A stretch of 64,000 bases of DNA from Marinomonas aquiplantarum (GCF_003314975.1 NZ_QNRF01000005.1:62001-126000), one strand, 5' to 3'. Counted from the stretch's first letter, positions 50,540-60,464 are shown. The notes: generated from the letters alone by a model not told the origin. Program-made: numbers and translations.

Positions 50540-51591
50540 GCAACTCTTTGCATGGCTGGCTGTTTATCTAATGTGATCTTTGTTTGGTAAGATTGCTGCC
50601 CTCTTAATCCAAGTAATGAAATACTGGTGCCCGGTTTCAGGGAGGCGATAAGTCTTTTTATTTGAATCGGGTCTCTGCTTGGGGTTTGATTAATTTCTAG
50701 AATGATGTCACCCACTTCTATACCTGCTTTATCCGCAGGGCTTTCATTGGTTATGTCACTCACGAGCAGGCCGTATTCTGATGGCAGGGCTAAATTATTA
50801 GCAAGATTGTAAGTGATTTTTTGCGCTTCCATACCTAAATAACCACGAATAACCTCGCCATGAGTAATGATGTCCTGCATAACACTCATTGCATCATCAA
50901 TCGGTGTGGCAAAACCAATGCCTTGTGAGCCACCAGAACTTGAATAAATGGCGGAGCTAATACCGATTAATTCACCTTGCATATTGACCAAAGCACCACC
51001 TGAATTTCCAGGGTTGATGGCGGCGTCTGTTTGTAGGAAGTTTTCGTATGTATTTAAGCCGATACTGTTGCGACCCTTGGCGCTAATAATGCCTGAAGTA
51101 ACGGTTTGACCTATACCAAATGGGTTGCCGATGGCTAAAATCTGGTCGCCAATTTGTACTGTTTCGCTCTGGCCGATTTGTATGCTGGGCAAATCATTGA
51201 GTTGTATTTTTAGAACGGCCAGATCGGTTGAGGGGTCAGAGCCGATTAAATTGGCAGCGAGCCGTCTTTCATCGTTTAATGCTACGGTGATACTTTGGGC
51301 ATTCTGGATTACGTGGTGGTTGGTGAGGATGAAGCCATCTGAGGTCATGATCACCCCAGAGCCCAAGCTGGTGGTTTGTGTGGCAGCGGTTTTGTCAGTC
51401 CAGCGGCGCTTGGTAAATTTTTGGCTATATATGCTGACAACGGAAGGTGTGGTGGCTTTGACAATGTCGGCAAAACTAAAGGGACGTTGGCTTTTACGAT
51501 TGTCTTGGATGAGTAGTGTGGTCAGACCTATACAAGCGCCTAATAGAATGGCGATAATAGCGGGCATCCAGTAAATTTTTAGCTTCATCAT
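50533..51591 (-). CDS. degS: Envelope-stress serine protease DegS
   Basis: 352 residues. N-terminal anchor (AIIAILLGACIGLTTLL), then a trypsin-like domain with H93 (TNHHVI), D123 (STDLAVL) and S197 (NPGNSGGA), then one PDZ domain (YGLLVSDI...PADKAGIEVGDIILEIN). One PDZ and a membrane anchor favour DegS over DegP/DegQ. It cuts anti-sigma-E factor RseA when outer-membrane proteins misfold. Confidence 0.9.
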   Translation of the reverse strand: MMKLKIYWMPAIIAILLGACIGLTTLLIQDNRKSQRPFSFADIVKATTPSVVSIYSQKFTKRRWTDKTAATQTTSLGSGVIMTSDGFILTNHHVIQNAQSITVALNDERRLAANLIGSDPSTDLAVLKIQLNDLPSIQIGQSETVQIGDQILAIGNPFGIGQTVTSGIISAKGRNSIGLNTYENFLQTDAAINPGNSGGALVNMQGELIGISSAIYSSSGGSQGIGFATPIDDAMSVMQDIITHGEVIRGYLGMEAQKITYNLANNLALPSEYGLLVSDITNESPADKAGIEVGDIILEINQTPSRDPIQIKRLIASLKPGTSISLLGLRGQQSYQTKITLDKQPAMQRVAY

Positions 51592-51606
51592 TGATAAGGG
51601 GTTGCT

Positions 51607-52368
51607 TTGTTACGCAGTGAATTTGAATTATTGCTGAATCGGACGCTAAGGCCAAGTCGTTTTAAAGATTATGCGCCAAACGGCTTGCAGGTTGAAGGGA
51701 AAAACCAAATTAAGCGGATTGTCACGGGAGTGACTGCCAACCAGGCTTTGATCGATGCGGCTGTCGCTTGGCAGGCGGACGCGATTTTTGTCCATCACGG
51801 TTACTTTTGGAAAAATGAATCCCCTGAAATTGTTGGCATGAAATATCGCCGTATTGCCACCTTGATTAAGAATGACATTAATTTATATGGCTACCATTTG
51901 CCTTTGGATGCGCATGTCGAGTTTGGTAACAATGCCGGTTTGGCGACGGCTTTAGGTCTTACATCTCGCGAAAGTTTGCAGTCAGGTGTGCCCCTAGAGG
52001 AATCCATTGGTTTAGTGGGGGCGCTGGAGAAAGAGATGTCCCTGGATTCCTTTCAGTTGCTGATTGAGCAAGCGGTGAAGAGAAGTGTGCTGTTTGAGCG
52101 TGTGTCTGAAAAGCCGATTAAGCGAGTGGCTTTGTGTACTGGTGGTGCGCAGGGGTATATTGAGCAAGCGATTAATGTTGGCGCAGATGTGTATATCACT
52201 GGGGAAGTATCGGAGCAAACGATTCATATTGCTAGAGAGATGGGCATTCATTTTATTGCTGCTGGTCATCACGCGACAGAGCGTTTTGGTGCACAGTCTA
52301 TGGCCAAATTCTTGTCGGAGCAATCTGGGCTGGAAGCCATATTTATCGATATTGATAATCCAGCTTAA
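51607..52368 (+). CDS. Nif3-like dinuclear metal centre protein
   Basis: 253 residues from TTG 51607. DYAPNGLQVEG, DAIFVHHGYFW, YHLPLDAH and ITGEVSEQTIHIAREMGIHF with GHHATERFG supply the metal ligands of the YbgI/Nif3 fold. Members are hexameric rings with two metals per subunit; some act as GTP cyclohydrolase-like enzymes, but the role is unsettled. Divergent from degS. Confidence 0.9.
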   Translation: MLRSEFELLLNRTLRPSRFKDYAPNGLQVEGKNQIKRIVTGVTANQALIDAAVAWQADAIFVHHGYFWKNESPEIVGMKYRRIATLIKNDINLYGYHLPLDAHVEFGNNAGLATALGLTSRESLQSGVPLEESIGLVGALEKEMSLDSFQLLIEQAVKRSVLFERVSEKPIKRVALCTGGAQGYIEQAINVGADVYITGEVSEQTIHIAREMGIHFIAAGHHATERFGAQSMAKFLSEQSGLEAIFIDIDNPA

Positions 52369-52390
52369 AAAAGATCCTTTTCTTCATAAA

Positions 52391-52421
52391 AAAACGGGCT
52401 ATGTGAATAGCCCGTTTTTTT
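52391..52421. terminator. Intrinsic terminator after the Nif3-like gene
   Basis: AACGGGCTA-TGTGAA-TAGCCCGTT with long A and T runs on both sides, so it can act for both converging transcripts. Confidence 0.88.
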
Positions 52422-52459
52422 ATGAGATTCAGTGATGCTGGTTAAAGCCACTGTGAGGT

Positions 52460-52906
52460 TTAGATACCACGCTTGGGTTCAAGCTCAATCTCTGGTTCTT
52501 TAAGGCCAAATGCTTCGCTCAACATGCCTTGATCTTGCGCTTGTTTAAGAGCGTAATCTCTAGGTGGTTCTGCAGGGATGTTTTCATCATTGTGATGGCT
52601 TGTTGGAGCCGAATCAATTTTGACATTGCTTAGTTGTGAAGCATTGCTGGCTAGATTGTTTTTTAGTTCAGCAAGGCGTTTTTCAACCATGATTATTTGT
52701 TCATTACTGTCTGCAAAGAAGTTATCAATAATGACTTGTTTATTATCAAGTTCCTGTTGTAGAGACTTCATGGTAACCAGATTGCCAGTTGTGTCTGGTT
52801 GCTTGATATTGCTCTTAGCGAGCAGATTCTTTATTGAGTAGGTGGCGATACCCCCAACAATAATACCTGTAATAAAAACAATGACATTGAATTCTTCTAA
52901 ATTCAT
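52460..52906 (-). CDS. zapG: DUF1043 / YhcB (ZapG)-like membrane protein
   Basis: 148 residues from the ATG at 52906 (AAGGAGAG upstream). One N-terminal helix (VIVFITGIIVGGIATYSI), then a coiled coil (QQELDNKQVIIDNFFADSNEQ) and a low-complexity tail. This is the DUF1043 layout; YhcB links cell division and envelope synthesis in enterobacteria. Its position divergent to zapE matches the E. coli yhcB/zapE locus. Confidence 0.75.
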   Translation of the reverse strand: MNLEEFNVIVFITGIIVGGIATYSIKNLLAKSNIKQPDTTGNLVTMKSLQQELDNKQVIIDNFFADSNEQIIMVEKRLAELKNNLASNASQLSNVKIDSAPTSHHNDENIPAEPPRDYALKQAQDQGMLSEAFGLKEPEIELEPKRGI

Positions 52907-53033
52907 AACTCTCTCCTTAAAACATATTTCCATTATAGCTTATATAGGGAAAAGCGTAACAGGATGAGAGGTGTTGTTTAAGTTACAATTTGTTAGAATG
53001 CATGCAATTCACTTATTCATACGAAAGACTGAC

Positions 53034-54131
53034 ATGACACCAATCACACGTTATAAAGAAGACCTCAAGCGCGAAGATTTTCATTACGACCCAGCACAAG
53101 AAGAAGCAGTAGAAGCGTTACAAGATTTATTTGATCGACTGCTTGCTAAGCAAGAGCCTGAATCAACTGGTTTGTTCGGCATGTTTAAGAAAAAGAAACA
53201 GCCGCAAGTTGAGCAAGGATTGTATTTTTGGGGTGGGGTCGGTCGCGGTAAGACCTACTTGATGGATACTTTTTTTGACTGCTTACCGACTGAAAAAAAG
53301 TTGCGGTTGCACTTTCATCGCTTTATGCAGATGGTTCATCAAGAGCTTAGAAAGTTAAACGATGTGAAAAACCCCTTAGAAATCGTCGGTAAGCAAATTT
53401 CCGATAAAGCTCAGGTGTTGTGTTTTGATGAATTTTTCGTGACAGACATTACCGATGCGATGATTTTGGCTGGCTTGTTAGAAGAATTATTTAAAAACGG
53501 TACTAGCTTGGTCGCTACATCCAACATTGAGCCAGATGGCTTGTATAAAAATGGCCTGCAGCGAGCACGATTCCTGCCAGCCATTGATTTGGTGAAACAA
53601 TACACCAAGGTGATGAATGTTGATGGTGGCGTCGATTATCGTCTAAGAACGCTAAAGCAAGCTAAATTATACCATTACCCGCTCAATGCTGAATCCGCTG
53701 ATCAATTGAATGAAAGGTTTATGAGCCTGATTACTGATGCTTCACATATTGTAGAAGGTGGCAGCGTTGAAATTGAAGGCCGTGAAATTCCTTTATTAAG
53801 AAGCTGTGAAGATTTAGCTTGGTTTGATATTAATGCCTTGTGTGATGGGCCTCGAAGTCAGGTGGATTACATTGAAATCGCTCGACTTTATACCACAGTG
53901 ATCATTTCCGGTTTGCCACAAATGGATGCCTCTCGCGATGACTTGGCAAGACGTTTTATTAACTTGGTAGATGAGTTTTATGATCGCCACGTTAAAGTGA
54001 TATTTTCCGCAGAAGTGGCCATCATAGACATTTATCAAGGGACGCGCTTGAAATTCGAATATGACCGAACGATCAGTCGTTTGCTAGAAATGCAATCTGA
54101 AGAATATTTATCCCTTGAACACCGCCCGTAA
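53034..54131 (+). CDS. zapE: Cell division ATPase ZapE (AFG1-like)
   Basis: 365 residues from the ATG at 53034, which matches the E. coli N terminus (TPITRYKEDLKREDFHYD). Walker A is GGVGRGKT (67-74); Walker B is VLCFDEFFV; FFDCLPTEKKLRLHFHRFM is typical. ZapE destabilises FtsZ polymers during constriction. An insert near residues 41-60 (LFGMFKKKKQPQVE) is less common. Confidence 0.93.
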   Translation: MTPITRYKEDLKREDFHYDPAQEEAVEALQDLFDRLLAKQEPESTGLFGMFKKKKQPQVEQGLYFWGGVGRGKTYLMDTFFDCLPTEKKLRLHFHRFMQMVHQELRKLNDVKNPLEIVGKQISDKAQVLCFDEFFVTDITDAMILAGLLEELFKNGTSLVATSNIEPDGLYKNGLQRARFLPAIDLVKQYTKVMNVDGGVDYRLRTLKQAKLYHYPLNAESADQLNERFMSLITDASHIVEGGSVEIEGREIPLLRSCEDLAWFDINALCDGPRSQVDYIEIARLYTTVIISGLPQMDASRDDLARRFINLVDEFYDRHVKVIFSAEVAIIDIYQGTRLKFEYDRTISRLLEMQSEEYLSLEHRP

Positions 54132-54144
54132 TGATGATTTCGGC

Positions 54145-54285
54145 TTTCTTATGCGTTAGAAATGCTGTATACTTCGCTCGCCTTTTTAAAAGGTAAGTGT
54201 ACGTTGATTGATCTGAATAAGATCGGCCAACCAATAATAATAGGTATAGCGTGTTATAAGCACGCGTATTGATAGGGTTTTTTTG
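54145..54285 (+). promoter_or_regulatory. Promoter and leader of the rplM-rpsI operon
   Basis: TATACT (54168-54173) is a good -10 with TTCTTA about 16 nt upstream. The leader of over 100 nt contains a GCGTG-TTATAAG-CACGC hairpin near 54250-54266, close to the start. r-protein leaders of this kind can mediate feedback by L13; that is inference here. Confidence 0.5.
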
Positions 54286-54714
54286 ATGAAAACTTTTACT
54301 GCTAAACCTGCTGAAGTACGTCGCGACTGGTTCGTGGTTGATGCTGAAGGCAAAACTCTTGGTCGTTTGGCGACCGAAATTGCTCGCCGTCTACGCGGTA
54401 AGCATAAAGCTGAATACACTCCTCATGTTGACACTGGTGATTACATCGTTGTTATCAATGCTGAGAAAGTTCACGTTACAGGTAACAAAGCTGCAGCTAA
54501 ACAATACTACCGCCATACTGGTTACCCAGGCGGCTTGCGTTCTATGAATTTCGAGAAGTTGATTGATCACGCTCCAGAGCGCGTTCTTGAAATCGCCGTA
54601 AAAGGTATGTTGCCAAAAGGTCCATTGGGCCGTGCAATGCACAAGAAAATGAAAGTATACGCTGGTACTGAGCATCCACATGCTGCTCAACAGCCTCAAG
54701 AACTTAACATTTAA
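54286..54714 (+). CDS. rplM: 50S ribosomal protein L13
   Basis: 142 residues starting [15 protein letters not shown], as in E. coli. [20 protein letters not shown] and [21 protein letters not shown] are conserved. The TTG at 54283 directly before the ATG is not the start. Cotranscribed with rpsI 14 nt downstream. Confidence 0.97.
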   Translation: MKTFTAKPAEVRRDWFVVDAEGKTLGRLATEIARRLRGKHKAEYTPHVDTGDYIVVINAEKVHVTGNKAAAKQYYRHTGYPGGLRSMNFEKLIDHAPERVLEIAVKGMLPKGPLGRAMHKKMKVYAGTEHPHAAQQPQELNI

Positions 54715-54728
54715 TACGGAAGATCATT

Positions 54729-55121
54729 ATGTCAGCTACTCAATACTACGGTACAGGTCGTCGTAAAACGTCTACCGCTCGTGTGTTCCTAAAAGCCGGT
54801 TCTGGTAACCTAGTTATCAACAACCGTTCTATCGATCAGTACTTCGGTCGTGAAACTGCTCGCATGGTTGTTCGTCAGCCTCTTGAGCTTGTTGAAGCAA
54901 CTGAAAAGTTTGACGTATACATCACTGTTAAAGGTGGTGGTATTTCTGGTCAAGCTGGTGCGATCCGTCACGGTATCACACGTGCGCTAATGCAATACGA
55001 TGAAACTCTTCGTCGTTCTCTACGTTCTGCAGGTTACGTAACTCGTGACTCTCGTGAAGTTGAGCGTAAGAAAGTCGGCCTTCGTAAAGCACGTCGTCGT
55101 CCTCAGTTCTCTAAGCGTTAA
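54729..55121 (+). CDS. rpsI: 30S ribosomal protein S9
   Basis: 130 residues. [21 protein letters not shown] at the start and the C-terminal [14 protein letters not shown] that reaches the P site are diagnostic. Confidence 0.97.
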   Translation: MSATQYYGTGRRKTSTARVFLKAGSGNLVINNRSIDQYFGRETARMVVRQPLELVEATEKFDVYITVKGGGISGQAGAIRHGITRALMQYDETLRRSLRSAGYVTRDSREVERKKVGLRKARRRPQFSKR

Positions 55122-55143
55122 TATTCGCTTTAGAATCTGTATT

Positions 55144-55175
55144 AAAACGCTTGGTGTATGCCAAGCGTTTTTTTT
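55144..55175 (+). terminator. Intrinsic terminator of the rplM-rpsI operon
   Basis: AAACGCTTGG...CCAAGCGTTT stem with eight T. Confidence 0.9.
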
Positions 55176-55478
55176 GTTTAAAAAAAGCCTGTTCTTACCT
55201 TGTAACAAAATGATTTTTCAAAGAAAAATATTTGAAAAGATGGTAGAATAGGGTTTTTAGTTGAAGTCATTGTTTGGCTTCATGGGAATGAGCAAGTGAC
55301 CGCACTGCGGTAATTGATAATTTGATAAATTCATTCATTTTTCATTGAGTGTGTTTATGGCTCAATCCAATCTATTTGTATTAGTAAAGCGCTGATATCT
55401 TATTATAGGTTTTGCTAATATAGTTTAATTGTCCTCTTGTTTAAGAGGGTTTTGAAGTCTTCAATATAGGGGTTAGAC
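55176..55478. other. Intergenic region upstream of sspA
   Basis: About 300 bp with no gene. ACCGCACTGCGGT is an inverted repeat near 55299; CCTCTT-GTTT-AAGAGG is a hairpin near 55433 followed by a short T run, probably in the sspA leader. The petABC genes that separate rpsI and sspA in pseudomonads are not present. Confidence 0.45.
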
Positions 55479-56111
55479 ATGGGTGTTATTGCAAAGCGCT
55501 CCTCAATGACGTTCTTTTCTGATGGAGAAGATCATTACAGCCATCGCGTGCGTATCGTATTGGCAGAAAAAGCCGTAACAGTGGATATCATTGATGTAGA
55601 CCCGTTTAACAAGCCAGACGAATTGGCAGATGTGAATCCGTATAATGAACTTCCAGCTTTAGTCGATCGTGATTTGGTGTTGTATGAGCCAAATGTCATG
55701 ATGGAATACTTGGATGAGCGTTTTCCTCATCCACCATTATTACCAGTATACCCAGTTGCTCGTGCTGAAAGTCGTTTATACATGTATCGTATCCAGCGTG
55801 ATTGGGCTAAATTGGTCGACCTAATTTTGTCTAGTAAAGACAAAGAAGCCGTTGCTCAAGCACAAAAAGAGCTACGTGAAGGTTTAATCAGTGTATCGCC
55901 AATTTTTGATGAAAAGCCTTACTTCATGAGCGAAGAGTTCACGATTGTAGATTGCTGCTTAGCACCAATTTTATGGCGTTTACCGGCTTTAGGTGTTGAT
56001 ATCCCTAAAGAGCAAGCTAAGTCGCTTCATAAATACATGGATCTTGTTTTTGCTCGTGAGTCTTTCCAAGAAAGCCTTTCTGAAGCAGAGCAAGAAATGC
56101 GCTTAGACTAA
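55479..56111 (+). CDS. sspA: Stringent starvation protein A
   Basis: 210 residues with a glutathione-transferase-like fold. [56 protein letters not shown]. SspA binds RNA polymerase and controls stress and virulence genes; it lacks GST activity. sspB follows. Confidence 0.95.
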   Translation: MGVIAKRSSMTFFSDGEDHYSHRVRIVLAEKAVTVDIIDVDPFNKPDELADVNPYNELPALVDRDLVLYEPNVMMEYLDERFPHPPLLPVYPVARAESRLYMYRIQRDWAKLVDLILSSKDKEAVAQAQKELREGLISVSPIFDEKPYFMSEEFTIVDCCLAPILWRLPALGVDIPKEQAKSLHKYMDLVFARESFQESLSEAEQEMRLD

Positions 56112-56139
56112 GCCATTTGATGATATAAATGTAAAAGAG

Positions 56140-56164
56140 AGGGGCTTTAGTGCTCCTTTTTTTT
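56140..56164 (+). terminator. Hairpin between sspA and sspB
   Basis: AGGGGC-TTTAGT-GCTCCT (G-U pairs) followed by eight T. It would attenuate sspB expression relative to sspA. Confidence 0.65.
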
Positions 56165-56186
56165 ATTCGTAAAAAGGATAAAAGAG

Positions 56187-56564
56187 ATGATTCCGAAACG
56201 ATCTTACTTATTGAATGCTGCTTATTCTTGGGTGGCAGATAATGAAATGACACCATACTTATTGGTGGATGCAGAACAGGAAAACGTTGTCGTTCCAACT
56301 GAGTTTGTGAAAGATGGTCAAATTGTACTGAACATCAGTATGAGTGCCGTTCGTCATCTTATTATGGACAAAGACGCTGTATCATTTGAGGCGCGTTTTA
56401 GTGGTAAACCGATGCAGGTTTATGTGCCAATGAAAGCGGCGATGGCGCTGTATGCAAAAGAAAATGGTGATGGGTTTGTGTTTCCAGATGAAGAATTTGA
56501 ACAAGAGCCAACACCAACGCCACCGACACCGCCAAAAGGCTTCCAATTAAAAGTAGTTAAGTGA
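56187..56564 (+). CDS. sspB: ClpXP adaptor SspB
   Basis: 125 residues. PKRSYLLNAAYSWVADNEMT, PYLLVDAE, VNLSMSAVRH-like LNISMSAVRHLIMD form the ssrA-tag binding domain. The disordered tail (EQEPTPTPPTPP) ends FQLKVVK, the ClpX-docking XB motif. It delivers tagged proteins from stalled ribosomes to ClpXP. Confidence 0.95.
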   Translation: MIPKRSYLLNAAYSWVADNEMTPYLLVDAEQENVVVPTEFVKDGQIVLNISMSAVRHLIMDKDAVSFEARFSGKPMQVYVPMKAAMALYAKENGDGFVFPDEEFEQEPTPTPPTPPKGFQLKVVK

Positions 56565-56571
56565 TTGTTCT

Positions 56572-56602
56572 GCCCTTGATGTTATGACATTAGGGGCTTT
56601 TC
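56572..56602 (+). terminator. Intrinsic terminator after sspB
   Basis: GCCCTTGATGT-TATG-ACATTAGGGGC stem (G-U pairs) followed by TTTTC. Confidence 0.65.
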
Positions 56603-56694
56603 TTTGTGAGTCTTTTCTTAAGTTGTCGACTAAGTGCCCAATAAGCTGACCGTGTTAGCCTGGGCATCTTAGTCATTTAGATTTGTTTTGGCTA

Positions 56695-57288
56695 TTAGTC
56701 TTCATAGCCAAAGAGTTGTCTTTCCAGTAAGTCCACCAGAGTATGAATGACGGTGATTTGGCATTCGTGAACTCGTGCTGTGCCTAATAAATTGACCTTA
56801 ATTTCAGTATCATCTTGTGACGTCAAAGAGGAAATGTTTTTGGCTTCTGGGCTGGTCAAAGCCACCACGCTCATTTTTCGTTCGTGGGCTGCTTGAATGG
56901 CTTGAATGATGGGTGAGGTGTTTCCTCGGTTGGCAATCACAAAGAGGATATCGCCTGGGTTGCCAAGCGCTGTAATTTGCTTGGAGAAAACATCGTGATA
57001 GCTGTCATTATGAGTAATCGCTAGAATTGAAGAGCCTTCACCGCTTAGATTAATGGCAGGCAGTCCTGGTCGTTCTCTGTCCATCTTATCCAACATTAAG
57101 GTGCTGAAATACTGCGCCAAATGTGAGCCTGTGCTGTTGCCAATGCAGATGACTTTGCCGCCCGATGCGATGCTGTTGAAAATGACTTTCCCAGCATGTT
57201 CTATGTAGGGAGGGAGGCTTTCCAGTGCCTGCTGTTGAGCTTCAAAACTTTGTGCAAACTGCGTGTAAATTGCTTCTTGAAAATCCAT
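56695..57288 (-). CDS. diaA: SIS-domain protein, DiaA (GmhA-like)
   Basis: 197 residues, close to E. coli DiaA (196). GKVICIGNSTGSHLAQYFSTLML and LFVIANRGNTSPIIQAIQAA are sugar-isomerase (SIS) motifs. The order lpoA-yraN-diaA is the same as in E. coli, where DiaA binds DnaA and times initiation. A phosphoheptose isomerase role cannot be ruled out from sequence. Confidence 0.82.
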   Translation of the reverse strand: MDFQEAIYTQFAQSFEAQQQALESLPPYIEHAGKVIFNSIASGGKVICIGNSTGSHLAQYFSTLMLDKMDRERPGLPAINLSGEGSSILAITHNDSYHDVFSKQITALGNPGDILFVIANRGNTSPIIQAIQAAHERKMSVVALTSPEAKNISSLTSQDDTEIKVNLLGTARVHECQITVIHTLVDLLERQLFGYED

Positions 57289-57293
57289 AGTGA

Positions 57294-57680
57294 TTAAAAT
57301 ACTGCTTTAAGCCAAGTTAAATGTTTATGGTCAATTTTTATATCAAATAGTACGGCATCAAAACGACTGGAGGCGTCGGTTTTGTTGTTTTTTTGTAGCC
57401 ATAGGGCTGCGCTTTTGCGAACTTTCATTAACTTTGATGAGCTTAGGCTTTCCGCTGCTGTCCCATGAGTCTGGTCTGCTCGGAACCTCACCTCGACAAA
57501 CACATAGGTCTGCTGGTCAAGAAAAATCAAATCTATTTCGCCGGTTCGACAATAGAAGTTACGTTCTACAAAGGTTAATCCTTGGCGACACAAAAAGGCT
57601 TCGGCTGCTTGCTCGGCTTTTTGTCCGCTATTCTTCGCTACTGTTTTCTTCGTTTTGAAAAAATTGCTTACTGCGCGCAT
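57294..57680 (-). CDS. yraN: YraN family (UPF0102) nuclease-like protein
   Basis: 128 residues. GQKAEQAAEAFLCRQGLTFVERNF, TGEIDLIF and YVFVEVRFR give the D and ExR residues of a restriction-endonuclease-like fold. Function is unknown in all hosts, though the family is near universal. It overlaps the end of lpoA by 53 nt and lies 5 nt before diaA. Confidence 0.92.
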   Translation of the reverse strand: MRAVSNFFKTKKTVAKNSGQKAEQAAEAFLCRQGLTFVERNFYCRTGEIDLIFLDQQTYVFVEVRFRADQTHGTAAESLSSSKLMKVRKSAALWLQKNNKTDASSRFDAVLFDIKIDHKHLTWLKAVF

Positions 57681-59484
57681 AAACCAAGTTCCCTCTTCGG
57701 TAGGTCATTATCTCAGGTCGTTTGTGAAAAACGCCTTTGTCATCCATGGTGATAATGCCTGTATTGGCAGAAATCTTAGTGCTTTTTAACAAAGCAAACA
57801 GTTGGTATTTGTTCGCTAGCAAGTAAGAGTCTGCGCCCATTGCTTGCAGCCGACGTAAAATATTTGACCCTGGGTTCGCGGGCAGGGCACTGGCTGTCTT
57901 TTTATTGGATGCAAGAGCTGGCAATTCCGTAAACAAGATTCGCTCAATGTCTTCCGCTTTGCCATTTTTGTCTGGCGCACTGTCGTTTAGGCTGCTTGTG
58001 GCTAACATAGGGACAGAATCTGCGAAATAGAAGTCTAACAATGGTCGAATTTGTTTGGCGTCATCAAGCTTGCCAACATAAAAAACGTAATCTAAATCTT
58101 GTCTTGGTCGGGCGATGCTCTCAACCTTGCTGCCAGTCCATTTTTCAACGGATCTACGGCGTGACGTACTTTCATTGATTAAGAGTAGTTTTTGTACGGC
58201 ACTCTGACGCCCCTGTGGGGTGTTGGCGTAAGATTGGGTTGAGGTAATGGTTACGTGCTCTTGTTCGGCAGCTTGAGTGAACTCATCGTTCTGTTTCAGA
58301 GCCCAAGTATCTTGAGTACTTAACACAGCGGCCTTGGTCGCGCCTTCTTGTTTGGCGAAGCTGATTAATTCATGGATTTCGTCTTCCGCGCTTAGCGAAA
58401 AATGAAACAGATTGTTAGCAGCTTTATTAAAGTCTAATTGGTTGAGCGCAATGACTGGGTATGGCAAGTTAAGGCGACTGATTTGTGCTACGTTATTTTT
58501 CTGTAGCGGCCCAATAATAATGTCAGGGGTCATGTCATTGGCTGCTTGTAGAGCATCGTTAATGTCATTGAACTGATCTACATCGACGATATTGACCTGT
58601 GGGCGCTTTTCTTTTTGGTTGTAGTAGGTGGCAAAAAAACCGTCGACAATGGCTTGTGACGCGCGCTTTAATTTGCCTGTCATTGGTAACATTAACACGA
58701 CTTTTTCTGGCGCCATTTCTTCAACGGACGCCATAATTTGAAAGTCTTGTGGCGGAGTTATCGCTGCAGGATGGTTGGCGTTTTCTTGTTGCCAGTTCTG
58801 ATAGTTAGCCAGCTGTTGCTCAATAGATAGAGATTGATCTCGTAAAATATTACTGATGGTTAGCCAGCCATTTAGGATAGGTTGTCGTTCTTGATATAGG
58901 CTATCAATTTCATTTTGTGTCAGGTTCTGAACGGCGAGCCATAGTTTTGCTTGGTTAGACTCACCTTCATCCAGTGGCAGGCTATAACTTAATGCCATTC
59001 TAAGTTTCACGGCTTCAGGCCAATTACCAAAATGCTCTAGAATGCTGGCACGGGTTTCTTGCAGGGCATTTTGTTTGTCTGGATGACGGGCAACAGGCAA
59101 TTGTTCGGCTTTGTTTAACTGATGAAAAGCGTCTAGAGCATTGTCTAGCTGAGAATTGATGTTTGCAGCTAAAAGGAATGCATCAAATTGAACCGATGAC
59201 TCTTTGCCTAAAACATTTTTTTCTAGGATTGAAATGGCTTGGATGTAATTGCCATTGTCATAGTTATCTTGAGCGAGTTGTAGAGCATCGCGAATCGCCT
59301 GATCTGAGCTCAAGGCCTTTTTCGGCTGGTAAATGCTAGGCGGTAATGTGCGCTCTTGGTTGGCTGTGTTTTGCTGCACTCGTGTGGTGTTTTGTTGCGG
59401 CATATTTAAATTCGCGGAATTACAGGCCGCCAGCAGAAAAGAGCAGAGGGTTAATGATATGATGCGGTAATTATATAGGCTCAT
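57628..59484 (-). CDS. lpoA: Penicillin-binding protein activator LpoA (LppC)
   Basis: 618 residues from the ATG at 59484, giving signal peptide YRIISLTLCSFLLAAC with lipobox LLAAC. The N-terminal half is TPR-like (DALQLAQDNYDNGNYIQAIS). The C-terminal half is a periplasmic-binding-protein fold (VVLMLPMTGKLKRASQAIVDGFFATYY). It is an outer-membrane lipoprotein that stimulates PBP1A. A longer frame to 59622 overlaps rsmI and lacks a signal peptide. Confidence 0.92.
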   Translation of the reverse strand: MSLYNYRIISLTLCSFLLAACNSANLNMPQQNTTRVQQNTANQERTLPPSIYQPKKALSSDQAIRDALQLAQDNYDNGNYIQAISILEKNVLGKESSVQFDAFLLAANINSQLDNALDAFHQLNKAEQLPVARHPDKQNALQETRASILEHFGNWPEAVKLRMALSYSLPLDEGESNQAKLWLAVQNLTQNEIDSLYQERQPILNGWLTISNILRDQSLSIEQQLANYQNWQQENANHPAAITPPQDFQIMASVEEMAPEKVVLMLPMTGKLKRASQAIVDGFFATYYNQKEKRPQVNIVDVDQFNDINDALQAANDMTPDIIIGPLQKNNVAQISRLNLPYPVIALNQLDFNKAANNLFHFSLSAEDEIHELISFAKQEGATKAAVLSTQDTWALKQNDEFTQAAEQEHVTITSTQSYANTPQGRQSAVQKLLLINESTSRRRSVEKWTGSKVESIARPRQDLDYVFYVGKLDDAKQIRPLLDFYFADSVPMLATSSLNDSAPDKNGKAEDIERILFTELPALASNKKTASALPANPGSNILRRLQAMGADSYLLANKYQLFALLKSTKISANTGIITMDDKGVFHKRPEIMTYRRGNLVYARSKQFFQNEENSSEE

Positions 59485-59515
59485 AATCTTAAAAATGACA
59501 AATGAAAGAGGCATC

Positions 59516-60379
59516 ATGGTATCACATACTTCGGATGAAGTGAGAGGGTCGCTGTATATAGTTGCGACACCAATAGGCAATCTAGACGACTTTACCAAAA
59601 GAGCAGAAGAAACTTTACGCAATGTAGACTATATCGCGGCGGAAGACACTCGACACACCCGTCGATTGTTGAATCATTTTGGCATTGAGGCCAAGTTATT
59701 TTCTGTACACGATCACAATGAAAAAGACAAAGCAGAGTACGTTGCCAGTTTACTTTCAGAAGGTAAAAACCTCGCCCTAGTATCGGATGCAGGTACACCA
59801 TTGATCTCGGATCCAGGTTACCACTTGGTATCAAGCTTAAGAGCATTGGGGCATAAAGTTGTGCCTGTTCCAGGTTCGTGTGCTGTGGTGGCGGCTTTGT
59901 GTGCGTCTGGTTTACCAACGGATCAGTTTTTCTTCGCGGGTTTTGTGCCGGCAAAGAGTAAAGCCCGTCGTGATGTGTTTGCTGCTTGGGCGAAACAAGC
60001 TGGCACCGTTGTTTTCTACGAATCGACGCACCGAATTTATGATTCTATTAGCGATCTTGAGGCCGTATATGGTGATCAAGCCAACTTGGTGTTAGCTCGT
60101 GAAATTACCAAAACATTTGAAACCTTTTTATCTGGTTCGCCTAGTCAAATTCTGCAGCAGTTTGATGAAGATGCGAATCAGATGAAAGGCGAGTTTGTGG
60201 TGATGTTGAATTTATCTTTGCCAGAAGAAGATGAATCACTGCAGGAAGCTCGTCGAGTGTTGGCTTTGTTGTTAGAAGAATCTTTGCCTTTAAAGCAGGC
60301 GGCTTCGATTGCAGCCAAATTCACTGGCGGGAAAAAGAATCAACTTTATAAAATGGCGTTAGAGATGCAGCAGGACTGA
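59516..60379 (+). CDS. rsmI: 16S rRNA 2'-O-methyltransferase RsmI
   Basis: 287 residues from the ATG at 59516 (GAGG 5 nt upstream; the ATG at 59495 lacks a ribosome binding site). LYIVATPIGNLDD, AEDTRHTRRLL, SDAGTPLISDPGY and KGEFVVMLN are conserved SAM-binding motifs. It methylates C1402 of 16S rRNA. Divergent from lpoA, as in E. coli. Confidence 0.95.
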   Translation: MVSHTSDEVRGSLYIVATPIGNLDDFTKRAEETLRNVDYIAAEDTRHTRRLLNHFGIEAKLFSVHDHNEKDKAEYVASLLSEGKNLALVSDAGTPLISDPGYHLVSSLRALGHKVVPVPGSCAVVAALCASGLPTDQFFFAGFVPAKSKARRDVFAAWAKQAGTVVFYESTHRIYDSISDLEAVYGDQANLVLAREITKTFETFLSGSPSQILQQFDEDANQMKGEFVVMLNLSLPEEDESLQEARRVLALLLEESLPLKQAASIAAKFTGGKKNQLYKMALEMQQD

Positions 60380-60464
60380 GTTGTGTTGTTGTAGCCTTAC
60401 CCATTTAACTTTCAAGACTAAAAACTGGGTTTACAAGGACGTTTGAATAAGTATACTCATGATT

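Noticed and set aside
57628..59622. Longer lpoA start at 59622
   Set aside because: It would remove the signal peptide and lipobox from the N terminus and overlap the divergent rsmI coding region.
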